In this document: positions 11,896 to 22,800 of the stretch, in pieces
Position numbering within the stretch: the stretch's first letter is position 1
How the letters are laid out: each line of letters begins with the position of its first letter
Assembly (NCBI GenBank): GCA_002633025.1
Contig: NMRB01000390.1
Location: forward strand, 247,401 to 311,400
Source of the DNA: Notospermus geniculatus
Taxonomy: Eukaryota; Nemertea; Pilidiophora; Heteronemertea; Lineidae
Length of the DNA stretch: 64,000 nucleotides
Reading direction: 5' to 3'
Notes under the pieces: model-generated
The model's database searches: none
What the model was told of the DNA's origin: nothing
What the model saw: only the letters and a program-made list of their open reading frames with translations
Translations under genes and position numbers: made by a program

Positions 11896-12085
11896 AAGGA
11901 GCACGGTATTGCCATTTTTTCTCGACAGCCGGCGCCACCGCGCCACTCTCCAATCCGAGGGTCTAACTACGATTTACTGCGTACATTTTGTAATGCATTT
12001 TTGTAGTTTGTCTTACTGCCGCTAAGTGGCTCCCTCTACGTCGGCAGTCAAATAACGCATTTGAGATCCAATACCGTGCTCCTTT
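11896..12085. mobile_element. MITE with AAAGGAGCACGGTATTG ends
   Basis: Ends AAAGGAGCACGGTATTGCC and ATACCGTGCTCCTTT. Copies at 19732-19940 and 56824-57109, and a truncated one at 17525-17597 that ends at the IPPK duplication junction. Confidence 0.65.
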
Positions 12086-12454
12086 ACAAGTAGACTTACA
12101 AGGCAGATACACATATTTGTAACGAAGGATAACAGGCCTAGTCAGAGCTGTGGGGATGTGTGAAGGGTTTTTTTCCGGACACTTTATGAATCCACAATAA
12201 CCACCGCACATCATTGTGCTATGGGACTGATTCGAGCACATGCATACTGATGGTTCATTTTTAAAGGCCAGTCTAGACATTCATGCCGGTACCTGGCCTT
12301 GCCTCCTGCTCTTTTTAACACTTCGTGATGAAAACGTGTGGTTAAGGTGATATTAACTGGTCATGGTAGTATTTAATGAGACATGGGATGCACGTGTTCA
12401 AGATATGGTAAATAAAGCCGTATTTAGTGCCCGGCGCGCAACTTGATGTGTCAT

Positions 12455-12565
12455 ATGAATAAAACTAGTAAATGCTTTTACTTCGGTTTTGCAGTACAAA
12501 TGCACTATGCTATGTATGCTGTACAAATCTAAAGTAAAAGGATTTGCTAGCTTTTATTCTTGTAC
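12455..12565. repeat. short foldback, copy 2
   Basis: Matches 7333-7442, with the same gcagtacaaatgcacta centre and GCTAGCTTTTATTC end. Confidence 0.55.
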
Positions 12566-12618
12566 CCAATATTCAAAATTAGCGATTACGGAATGGCTCA
12601 TATCCATTATAAGATGAA

Positions 12619-12882
12619 ATGGTCCATGGACCATGTGCTCACTGGGTTGGACATAATAGTCTAATGACAGAGCGAGGTACATATCAGTTATGAGCAATCT
12701 GGGTCAAGTCATTCCCAGAAAAGACTTTGTTGATTTTTGGGTTATGCCACCTGGTGGCCATATTGGATGTCCGATCGGGCCGAAACTTCACATGCACATA
12801 AAGGTCATCTGCAGGGGACCACATAGCACATTGGAGCGCTTTGGGTCAAGTCGTTCCTGAGTTACAGCACTTTGATGATTTT
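12619..12882. repeat. dispersed repeat next to the gap
   Basis: Starts with the palindrome TGGTCCATGGACCA and continues through gagcaatctgggtcaagtca. The first ~100 nt recur at 47468-47564, which also stops at an N, so the repeat seems to have been an assembly obstacle. Confidence 0.5.
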
Positions 12883-13178
12883 NNNNNNNNNNNNNNNNNN
12901 NNNNNNNNNNNNNNNNNNNNNNNNNNNNNNNNNNNNNNNNNNNNNNNNNNNNNNNNNNNNNNNNNNNNNNNNNNNNNNNNNNNNNNNNNNNNNNNNNNNN
13001 NNNNNNNNNNNNNNNNNNNNNNNNNNNNNNNNNNNNNNNNNNNNNNNNNNNNNNNNNNNNNNNNNNNNNNNNNNNNNNNNNNNNNNNNNNNNNNNNNNNN
13101 NNNNNNNNNNNNNNNNNNNNNNNNNNNNNNNNNNNNNNNNNNNNNNNNNNNNNNNNNNNNNNNNNNNNNNNNNNNNNN
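12883..13178. other. assembly gap (296 N)
   Basis: Run of N directly before a 130-bp tandem repeat; the array probably extends into the gap. Confidence 0.99.
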
Positions 13179-13395
13179 GACCTTGATGATCAGAGGTCAA
13201 GGTCAAGGTCAAACGTGGTAATTTGAAATATCTGTGCCTGTGGTAGAGGTAGAGGCATGATATCACCCATACTTAGGTTATTGAAGATGCCCATTTTGAT
13301 TATGCAACGACCTTGATGATCAGAGGTCAAGGTCAAGGTCAAACTTGATAATTTGAAATATCTCTGCCTGTGGTAGAGGTACAGGCAGAGGCATG
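13179..13395. repeat. tandem repeat, 130-bp period
   Basis: Unit starts GACCTTGATGATCAGAGGTC at 13179 and again at 13309, with internal ggtcaa repeats. Just under two units are visible because the left side is a gap. Confidence 0.7.
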
Positions 13396-13545
13396 ATGTA
13401 CCTAGGTTACCTAGTACCTTTATTACCTAGTACCTTTTTGCCGAGTACCTTTTTACCTAGTACCTCTATTACCTAGTACATGTAGGCCTACCTTTTTACC
13501 GGTACCTTTTTACCGTACCTTTTTATCTGACCTCTATCAACGTGC
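13396..13545. repeat. imperfect short repeat of (T)ACCTAGTACCTTT
   Basis: About ten degenerate copies of a 13-16-nt unit with the core TACCTAGTACC. Confidence 0.6.
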
Positions 13546-13699
13546 CTTGATCTCTATCAATGTACCATACATGTACCGGTAGAAGCACCTGTACTATCGG
13601 GAACCATTCGACATTTACAATGTCATCTTGTTGAGAGAAGTTTTGCATCACCATGGATCGTGCTAGGACGCCATCACGTTTATGGAAGGTCCAACTCAC

Positions 13700-14120
13700 C
13701 AATCTCGTACCCAGAGATTCGTTACGCTCGGAGCGAAGTTGTAGATCGCCCCACTAATCTCTGGAGATGGCTGGCCATTTCACGCCTTACGTGCGATTTG
13801 GGGCATCGTGCAATTTTAGACTGAATTTTAACCGCACGTGCATTGAAATAACTTGAGTATAAAATGTTGTACACAAAAATGTCCTTAGAAAGGTTTTTAT
13901 GAGGGATCTCTTGTATTTATTGAGGAAAACCCACAGCACTACTTGGCACACCATATAAACTTGGAGTGAAATGGTCAAAAATTACTGTAGTATATATTCA
14001 TGCGCCGTGTGTCACACATGCGCCTTGGAAACCCCGACGTCGTCCGTAGCCGTCTCCAGAGATTAGTGGAGCGACATACAACCTTGGCCCGGGCGTAACG
14101 AATCTCTGGGTACGAGATTG
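13700..14120. mobile_element. Mutator-like MITE with perfect 9-bp target duplication
   Basis: Inverted ends CAATCTCGTACCCAGAGATT and AATCTCTGGGTACGAGATTG. The same 9 bases, CCAACTCAC, flank it at 13691-13699 and 14121-14129. A 9-bp target duplication is the mark of Mutator-like transposons. No transposase inside. Confidence 0.75.
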
Positions 14121-14129
14121 CCAACTCAC

Positions 14130-14488
14130 CTGTCAATCTCCCCTTTCAAAAGAAATTCATCTCATGATATGTCAGCAACGTTACCTTCTGATATCAGATA
14201 TATGAAGGTCAAGATTTGAGAATGGTGAGGAAATCAGAAGAAATGAATCCCTTCACGCTATCTACGCCACCAAAAGCCAGAGTAGGCCTATTTCGTAATG
14301 ATAAGTTGTCATCCTAACACATAGGCATAGCACAAACTGTAACTGCAAAACAAAGCTCTATTTAACAGTCATTTTCAGAAAATCACAGCTCGCATGCTAG
14401 ACAGATCTTCTGAAATGGTCCCAACCCTTTAGGCATTCTATTCTACATCCACAAAAAATAATGTACCTGGGGTAGAATTTAATTCTCT
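14130..14488. other. intergenic, nothing recognised
   Basis: AT-rich spacer between the Mutator-like element and the foldback at 14489; no exon or repeat supported. Confidence 0.3.
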
Positions 14489-14848
14489 GGGGGCCATATG
14501 CACCAACGAAGATTATCTTGAACTCAGGTTGAGCCACAACTTTTCAATTGTCACATCATGCCCTGGCAAACCTGAACAATTGAAAAGCTGTGGCTCAACC
14601 TGATTTAAAGCAGTGCTTCATGTAAGACAGGCACAATCATGCTCGCAACCCTGGCCTGCGCGCCTGCAAAATTGCACCGAGGAGCTCGATTGACCGCGCT
14701 CCTCGGCATCCTTGAAGTAACTGACCATCAAATTTCATGAGTGTGAACAGCTCTCCTCAAGCCTTTGAGGAGCTCAACTGATTGAGCTCCTGCAGATTTC
14801 AAACGTGAAGCACTGGTTAAAGATAATCTTCGTTGCTGCATACAGCCC
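14489..14848. repeat. foldback of the GGGGCC-end superfamily with a nested MITE
   Basis: Arms GGGGGCCATATGCACCAACG and the opposed TTCGTTGCTGCATACAGCCC; the inner stem (aggttgagccacaac) is separated from its right arm by the insert at 14611-14815. Confidence 0.6.
14611..14815. mobile_element. hAT-like MITE with CAGTGCTTCA ends, nested
   Basis: Ends CAGTGCTTCATG and CGTGAAGCACTG; TTAAAG flanks both sides. Inner opposed blocks GAGGAGCTCAACTGATTGAG. Relatives at 45792-46002 and, truncated, at 17598-17690. Confidence 0.65.
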
Positions 14849-15240
14849 AAAAGGACTTAATACTAGCACTTTAACAACTGCACCATACATGTAGAACACG
14901 GCAGGTCCGCTCAGAAAAAACACACAAGAAATACCTCAAGTTGGCAACAAAATCGCCTTCCAATGATAAATGGCGACCCATAAGTGCCTTCCAATGATAA
15001 ACAGCAAGAGCTCTACTTCTGGATCAGCGGGGTGATGTCAATTGAAGTAAAAGCCCCATCCTGTACTACCATGCAGTTGTACTGGAGACTTAGGCTATTA
15101 TTTGAATCAACCATACCCCAACTGATCACTAGCCAGTGGAGATATGCCCGTCTACCATTGGAGGGCAGGTTAGCCATACTGATAAAATTTGATAATTAAG
15201 GTCTATAATATAGCAAAAAATTCCTACATTTGAGAAAAAT

Positions 15241-17497
15241 TCACGGAATTATTTTTGATTTGTCTACATGCGTGACTCCATTCTGGTCCTCGCGTAGCTG
15301 CCCTTTCAACTTCGCCAAAACATCCAAGCGTGACTCAACAATTCTTATTATCTGTTGCTCCAGTTTGTAATGTTGTTTGACCTTCTCGGGCGGCTTGATG
15401 TCAAGGTCAATGATTGTGATTGAGAACATATACTGTTTCCCCTGACACTCTAGCACCTTCCTTTTGTTGACTTTCTCCCTGTAAACCAAAAGGAAAGTGA
15501 TTATTGCAAATAATTTGCAGCTGGGACCTGATGCACGTTTGTGTAAAATGAGTGAGAGAGGTGTCATCCGACTTTAACCCCAGTCTATCCTGAAACCTTT
15601 CAGTAGAACACAGATGAGCTGCTCATTCAGCGCTACAATCTGAGCATTTCCGACCGGTACCCATTTATACACCTGGGTGGAGAGAGGCCAGTGAGGCAAA
15701 GAGACTTGCCCAAAGTCTCACGCCCAGTGGGATTCGAACCCAGGACCCTCTGACCGCTAGTCAGAGGCCCGAACGACTACACCACCGTGAAGAAGGCTAC
15801 CGGTACTTGCTACGTTGTGGGTTTGCAGAATGAAAGACAAGTGTGATTTTACAAATTTCTTTCATCAGTGACTGAATCATATATACTCTACATGAAATAC
15901 TTACTCTGGGCCAACACGTTGTAGCGCAACTAGAATTGAGCAATCTTTCAAAGTGGCAGAGACCATATATTCTTTCACCTGAAATATAAATGGACACATC
16001 TGACAGCAAACCGTAGTACCACCTTGCACACTCTAAAGGGAGCAATCGTTTACGACAATTTAATAATTTTGATCTAAGTTTTTCTCTCTCACCTTTTGCA
16101 CCATGTATTTGTTATAATCTTCTAAGGATGGCGGTTGTGGAGTTGGTGAGATTGTCCACGAACCATAATCAGAACTGCGGAAGCCATACGGATCACTGAA
16201 AAAAGAGAAAAATTTCATAAGCAACATAAATTTGAACAGCCAAAAGTGCCTTTTCTCCTCCCGAATCTCATCATCCTCTTGCAACAGGTCCTCTAAAACG
16301 CGCTCCCCTACTCGCACGTCCGAGGCCCTGTTGAAATTGGCGCCTTTTCGCTGTGGAACTAGCGACAGAAAATCTGTCGCTGAATACAACCAATCACAGC
16401 GAAGCTTCTATCCCGCCATGGTCACTCCCAAATATGGTGGTTTCAAACATTCCTCGATTCGCTGACAAACTCGCTGGATTTTTTAATATTCCTTAATTAA
16501 CTTCGCGTAAAAATGGTTCTCATGGATTATCTAGATAATGGGTAAGTACCGACGGGTTCAAAACACGAAGGTATGATCCAGTTCATGTGTTTGGGGCAGC
16601 TATCATTCCGACAGCATGCATAAATTATGGAATGAGATGCATTGCTATGAGACTGGTATCCGGTAACTCATAACACCAGATATATGTGCATACGTTACAG
16701 CACTAGGCGCGATGTCTGCCCATTACATCAAGTGGCGATCCCCCACTGCATAGCATGGTTTATTCGTGAATTACCAGTTGGCGAGTACACATGAGGGAAC
16801 AGCCCTCTTCCCCACCGAAACGGGCTGGGTTTCCCCAGGGCATTGTAACGCGCTATGCAGAGTGGAAATGCCCTGGGTTCCCAGGATGGAATCTCATAGA
16901 CATGACACAGGAGTTCCATACCTCATAAACTCCCCACGCAGTTGTGTACCATGCCCCATTCAGTTTACCCGCTCTCCGCAACTGCTTCACTTCATAGAAT
17001 TTGCCGCGTTTGGTCAATAGATGGCGTCAGGGCCTCCATGAGTTTTATAGCCTATCAGCACGCTGCTTTCAGAACTCTTTGGCCAGTTGGCAATGGATGC
17101 TCTTGTGCTACCATGGCTACTTGATCACATGATACGCTCAGCCAATGAAAAAGTGTCTCAGGCCCAGCTTGGTTACGTGTTGCTCAGTGCTCTCATTGGT
17201 CCACTCTCTCAGCGCCATCTGCTGACCATCTGTTGCGACGTATTTTACAAAATGAAGCAGATGCAGAGAGTGGGTAAACCAAACGGGGCGTGGTACACAA
17301 CTGCATTGGGAGTTTACTTTATACCTCAGTGAACAACACTTACCTTGATGGTAATAGTCGACTTTTTTCCTCAAGCGTCTCGTAGATTTGATGCAGCTCT
17401 TCGATACCTAAATCATCAAGTAGCTGAACCTGAAGAATACGATCCAGCACACATCCTTTGGGCAACGATACGTCGTCACGGATAACAGGATTATGAT
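15241..17497 (-). CDS. IPPK: IPPK second 3' terminal exon cassette (copy A)
   Basis: Four exons 17344-17497, 16093-16195, 15905-15978, 15241-15478 repeat the last four exons of the upstream set (18118-19702), with the same phases, splice sites and stop position. By eye I count 13 differences in the 569 coding bases: 11 synonymous, and 2 amino-acid changes in the last exon (I/L and T/K). They encode the SLPKGCVLDRILQVQLLDDLG segment, the KDCSILVALQ segment and the family DLDIKP motif. Either cassette could provide the C-terminus through alternative terminal-exon use, or copy A may be reached only by skipping copy B. A false duplication from two assembled haplotypes remains possible. The 3' end has no obvious nearby AATAAA. 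Confidence 0.7.
15557..15788 (-). mobile_element. tRNA-derived SINE, copy 2
   Basis: Inverse-orientation copy of 6934-7180: its minus strand shows the B-box-like GGTTCGAATCCCA and the same tail. Inserted in the last intron of IPPK copy A; the homologous place in copy B lacks it. Confidence 0.75.
16272..16889. mobile_element. 618-bp insertion specific to IPPK copy A, flanked by 8-bp direct repeats
   Basis: AATCTCAT stands at 16264-16271 and 16890-16897; copy B has a single AATCTCAT (19095-19102) with no insert. This looks like a filled/empty pair with an 8-bp target duplication; the ends are weakly inverted (CATCCT/AGGATG). The insert holds a CpG-bearing stretch, a minus-strand open frame containing LVPQRKGANFNRASDVRVGE, and on the plus strand a short ATG frame (MVLMDYLDNG) followed by GTAAGT at about 16540. 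It may carry a captured promoter or exon. Deletion from copy B between the 8-mers is the alternative. Confidence 0.5.
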
Positions 17498-17524
17498 CTG
17501 AAATAGTGAGAGAGAGACAAACTT

Positions 17525-17597
17525 TAAATGACCATGGTATTGCCACTTTTTCTCGACAGCCAGCGCCACCGTGCCACTCTCCAACCCAGGGGCTAAC
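17525..17597. mobile_element. truncated AAAGGAGCACGG-type MITE at the duplication junction
   Basis: Same left half as 19732-19940, broken off at ggggctaact, where copy A joins copy B. Confidence 0.65.
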
Positions 17598-19803
17598 TAA
17601 CCATCAAATTTCATGAGTGTGAACAGCTCTCCTCAAGCCTTTGAGGAGCTCAACTGATTGAGCTCCTGCAGATTTCAAACGTGAAGCACTGGGTAAAGAT
17701 AACCTTCGTTGCTGCATACGGCCCAAATGGACTTAATACTAGCACTTTAACAACTGCACCATACATGTAGAACACGGCAGGTTCGCTCAGAAAAAACACA
17801 AGAAATACCTCAAGTTGGCAACAAAATTGCCTTCCAATGATAAATGGCGACCCATAAGTGCCTTCCAATGATAAACAGCAAGATCTCTACTTCTGGATCA
17901 GCGGGATGATGTCAATTGAAGTAAAAGCCCCATCCTGTACTACCATACAGCTGTACTGGAGACTTAGGCTATTACTGCAATCAATCAGACCCCAACTGAT
18001 CACTAGTCAGTGGCGATATTGCCTTCTACCATTGGAGGGCAGGTTAGCCATACAGATAAAATTTGATAATTAAGGCCTATATACCGGTAGCAAAAAATTC
18101 CTACATTTGAGGAAAATTCAAGGAATTATTTTTGATTTGTCTACATGCTTGACTCCATTCTGGTCCTCGCGTAGCTGCCCTTTCAACTTCGCCAAAACAT
18201 CCAAGCGTGACTCAACAATTCTTAGTATCTGTTGCTCCAGTTTGTAATGTTGTTTGACCTTCTCGGGCGGCTTGATGTCAAGGTCAATGATTGTGATTGA
18301 GAACATGTACTGTTTCCCCTGACACTCTAGCACCTTCCTTTTGTTGACTTTTTCCCTGTGAAACAAAAGGAAAGTGATTATTGCAAATAATTTGCAATTG
18401 GGGATCCGATGCACATTTTTGTGTAAAACGAGTCTGAGAATGAATGACGAGTGCGATTTTACAAATTGTGACCCGCTCTGGCAAAAGCAGACGCATGTCG
18501 CTCTTTGCTTGGCAGGTTGAGACCAAATGTTTGTCACTTTCAGTATTGTCTGTCTATTATGAAATCTGAAGCAATCTATTTCTTCCATTCTCTCCTGGTG
18601 TCATCTTAGTTCGTTGAGGCTCACCTTCTGAGCGACATGCGTCTGCTTTTGCCAGAGCGGATCACAGTTTGTTTCACCAGTGACTGAATCATAAACACTA
18701 CACGAAATACTTACTCCGGGCCGACACGTTGTAGCGCAACTAGTATTGAGCAATCTTTCAAAGTGGCAGAGACCATATATTCTTTCACCTGAAATATAAA
18801 TGGACACATCTGACAGCAAACCGTAGTGCCACACCTTCTTTCACCTTGCACACTCTAAAGGGAGCAATCGTTTACGACAATTTAATAATTTTGAGCTAAG
18901 TTTTTCTCTCTCACCTTTTGCACCATGTATTTGTTATAATCTTCTAAGGATGGTGGTTGTGGAGTTGGTGAGATTGTCCACGAACCGTAATCAGAACTGC
19001 GGAAGCCATACGGATCACTGAAAAAGAAGAAAAATGTTTTTTTAAGTAAGCTTCATCCAACTTTGAACAGCCAAAAGTGCCTTTTCTCCTCCTGAATCTC
19101 ATGGACATGACGCAGGGGTTCCGTACCACATAAACTCCCAACGCAGTTGTGTACCGTTCCTCCTTCTGTTTACCCACTCTCCACAACTGCTTCACTTCAT
19201 AGAATTTGCTGCGTTTGGTCAACAGATGGCGTCAGGGCCTCCATGAGTTTTATAGCCTATCAGCACGCTGGTTTCAGAACTCTTTGGCCAGTTGGCAATG
19301 GATGCTCTTGTGCTACCATGGCTACTTGATCAGATGATCCGCTCAGTCAATGAAAAAGTGTCTCAGGCCCAGCTTGGTTACGTGTTGCTCAGTGCTCTCA
19401 TTGGTCCACTCTCTCAGCGCCATCTGCTGACCATCTGTTGCGACGTATTTTACAAAATGAAGCAGTTGCAGAGAGTGGGTAAACCAAACGGGGCGTGGTA
19501 CACAACTGCATTGGGAGTTTACTTTATACCTCAGTGAACAACACTTACCTTGATGGTAATAGTCGACTTTTTTCCTCGAGCGTCTCATAGATTTGATGCA
19601 GCTCTTCGATACCTAAATCATCAAGTAGCTGAACCTGAAGAATACGATCCAGCACACATCCTTTGGGCAACGATACGTCATCACGGATAACAGGATTATG
19701 ATCTGAAATAGTGAGAGCGCGACAAACTTTAAATGACCATGGTATTGCCACTTTTTCTCGACAGCCAGCGCCACCGTGCCACTCTCCAACCCAGGGGCTA
19801 ACT
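17598..19803. repeat. IPPK tandem duplication, upstream copy (B)
   Basis: Starts inside a CAGTGCTTCA-type MITE (homologous to 14725 onward) and runs through the four terminal IPPK exons to the element at 19732-19940. It carries a TGTGACCC-family MITE at 18467-18666 that copy A lacks. Confidence 0.85.
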
Positions 19804-22800
19804 ACGTCGCCGGCGAATTGACCCGATTTACTACATACATTTTGTAATGCATTTTTGTAGTTCATGTTGCTGCCGCTAGGTGGCTCCCTCTACGTTGGCA
19901 GTAAAATAATCCATTAGAGACCGCATACCGTGATCCTTTAAGGAATGTCAATAGCATGTAACAGCATTGCGGCAAATTCATTTAAGGTAATAAACCAACC
20001 AAATCTGAACTTTCATATAAATCACGACGGGATACTATTGGAGTGCAGTGTTTATGCTTTTCCTCGACTGGGTATAGAATGCACTACTGGTACTTACCGA
20101 GAACTTGTTGATAGTCACTCATCCAGCAAGTCTGTTTTGGATAACTCGTCCCCCTGTCTGTCTCCGTTGAATGTCTAAGCGCCTGAACTACCAGGCCCAT
20201 GAGTTCATCAGCACCACTGAAAGACACAACATGAATGTTTGATTCAAATGAACTTAATGAGTACGTTTTCTAAGATATGTGTCACTTCAAAACAGCTCAT
20301 CACAGGTGCGGATCCAAGGGGGGTGCACGCCCCCTTTCGGCCAACAAATCTGTAAAATCGACCGTGAAATTCTGAAATTTGGAGCAAATCATTGAAATTC
20401 ACCGCAGATTTCAATGTTTCTAGCACAGGGTGCCCCCTCTTTTCCGAAATCGTGGATCCGCCCCTGATCACATGAATTTTATGCACACATCGATAACTAC
20501 TCGGAGGGCAACTCGCCAACCACTAGGCCATGAAGGAAATCCTGGCAGATAGGCTGCAACCAGGATTTCTGGGCCAAATTTTGCTTCTCTCCTGGCGGGG
20601 AGGGGAGGTAAAGACCCCCCCCCCCCCCAGTAAATACGTCTCTGGATACTGTAAAACATTCTGCTCAATGAATCACTCACTCTTGCTCAGCTGTATCTTC
20701 TACAAAATGTTCGTTCAGAATGCCTTCTAAATCACGGCGTTTGTCTTCACTAAGTATTGTTTTCCCGTTCTGAAAAGATTGAAACAAACAAATGACAACA
20801 ATGAATACGAAATCAATGATAGTGAAAATTCACTTCAATATCTTCCCATCAGAAATCATACTTTTGCAGAAAGCAAAAGTATGAATCAGTACAAACACAT
20901 GTGGCTTGACTAGCATACTGCACTACTGGGTGTAAACAAATGCAGCAGTCATAGGTGGGGCTGCGTCATCCTGACTGCGCTCCTATTGTGTACTGAGAAA
21001 GGGTTAAACAACAGAATGGATCACTTAAGTGTGACAACATTATAACTTTTCATTCAAGCCCTGATAAGATGACACTTACCTTAAATATACGTAAATTATT
21101 CTGAGGTATTTCGATAAGGTTTTTAAGAGTATGCTTCATACGTCTTGGATCACTGAAAACAGAGACACACATTTCTGGTAGTTTTTAAGAATAAACCTGT
21201 TGAAATATGGCACATGTTTCATTTCCTACACAAGGACGGAGGATTACTGCCAAAATACGATGATTTCACCAACCTGTGACCACATTTTTTCGCCACGATT
21301 TTGCGGTGTCGGTGCTGATATAAATCATAATCAATTCAATGGCCATGGGGCCTTCCAACGTCAACGAGGCTACTGTGCTTGAAAACATCATTTTTGGCCT
21401 AGAGTAACCACATTTTTTACTCTCATCAACTGATGAATACCTAACCTTTATAAGACAAACCTCTACTCATGAAAAACGGTGATTACAACTAAGATTTTGG
21501 CGATTTGATTTTGGGTCTCGCCTTCAAAAGTCGGCTCCCAGAGCCGACCCAGACACATAATTTGCATAATTTATCATGTAGTAGGACACACTCCACGCAG
21601 CGATTTCTCCACATGCTGGTCTATGGCAAAGGTCAAAGGTCAGTCAGAAACCCGTGGAGGTTGAAAACTCGGCAAAATCGCCACAAAATCACCCAAAAAT
21701 CGGCTGACTTTGAGCGGATCTGGAAAATGAAACCTTTCAGACATGGCCAGATATGAGATACACATTGTGTAAAAATACCAGATTGATTGGTTCAGCCGTT
21801 TTGTCAGAAACGTCAGAAAATCGCCAGAAGGAAAGAAAGAAAGAAAGAGGCTGAGTGAAACCAATATGTTCAGCACACAGATAGTGTGCTGAACATAATA
21901 ATTGAAATTCACTGCAGATTTCAATGTTTCTAGCACAGCCCTCCTTTCCGAAATTGGGCATCCGCCCCTGATCACATGAATTTTATGCACACATCGATAA
22001 CTACTCGGAGGGCAACTCGCCAACCACTAGGCCATGAAGGAAATCCTGGCAGATAGGCCGTAACCAGGATTTCTGGGCCAAATCTTGCTTCTCTCCTGGC
22101 GGGGAGGGGAGGTAAAGATACCCCCAGTAAATATGGCCTGGGATAATTGCTGTAAAACATTCTGCTCAATGAATTACTCACTCTTGCTCAGCTGTATCTT
22201 CTACAAAATGTTCGTTCAGAATGCCTTCTAAATCACGGCGTTTGTCTTCACTAAGTATTGTTTTCCCGTTCTGAAATGATCGAAACAAACAAATGACAAA
22301 CAAAGAATATGAAATCAATGACAGCGAAAACTCACTTCATATATCTTCCCATCAGAAATCGTACTTTTGCAGAAAGAAAAGTATGAATCAGTACAAACAC
22401 ATGTGGCTTGACTGCCATACTGTACTGCTGGGTGTAAACAAATGCAGCACTCATAGGTGGCATTGTGTCTCTCTGTTTGCACTCCAACCTTACACTGAAA
22501 AGGAAGCTACACCTTGCTTAGGTGTAGCAACATAATAACTTTCCATTCAAGTCCTCATAAGATGGTACTACTGGTACATGTATACTAACCTTAAATATAC
22601 GTAAATTATTCTGAGGTATTTCGATAAGGTTTTTAAGAGTATGCTTCATACGTCTTGGATCACTGAAAACAGAGACAAAATCACATGAACGGCCAACACA
22701 GTGGGACATCCCTTAGCAGACCCTGACAAACAGAAAACAAAGAATCAGTTTCAATTTGGAGGAGTTCCACCAACTTACCCTGAGAATAAGTCTATTGGGC

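Larger units (their letters stand above)
14725..17597. repeat. IPPK tandem duplication, downstream copy (A)
   Basis: Aligns with 17598-19803 over exons and introns. It contains a second complete set of the last four IPPK exons. The join to copy B at about 17593-17600 shares TAACT with the start of copy A near 14725. Copy A carries a SINE and a 618-bp insertion that copy B lacks. Confidence 0.85.

Noticed and set aside
12841-13266. Open frames across the N run
   Set aside because: They are only open because N cannot be read as stop.
13396-13545. Short regular repeats resembling a CRISPR-type array
   Set aside because: Units are degenerate, without constant spacers, and the genome is eukaryotic.
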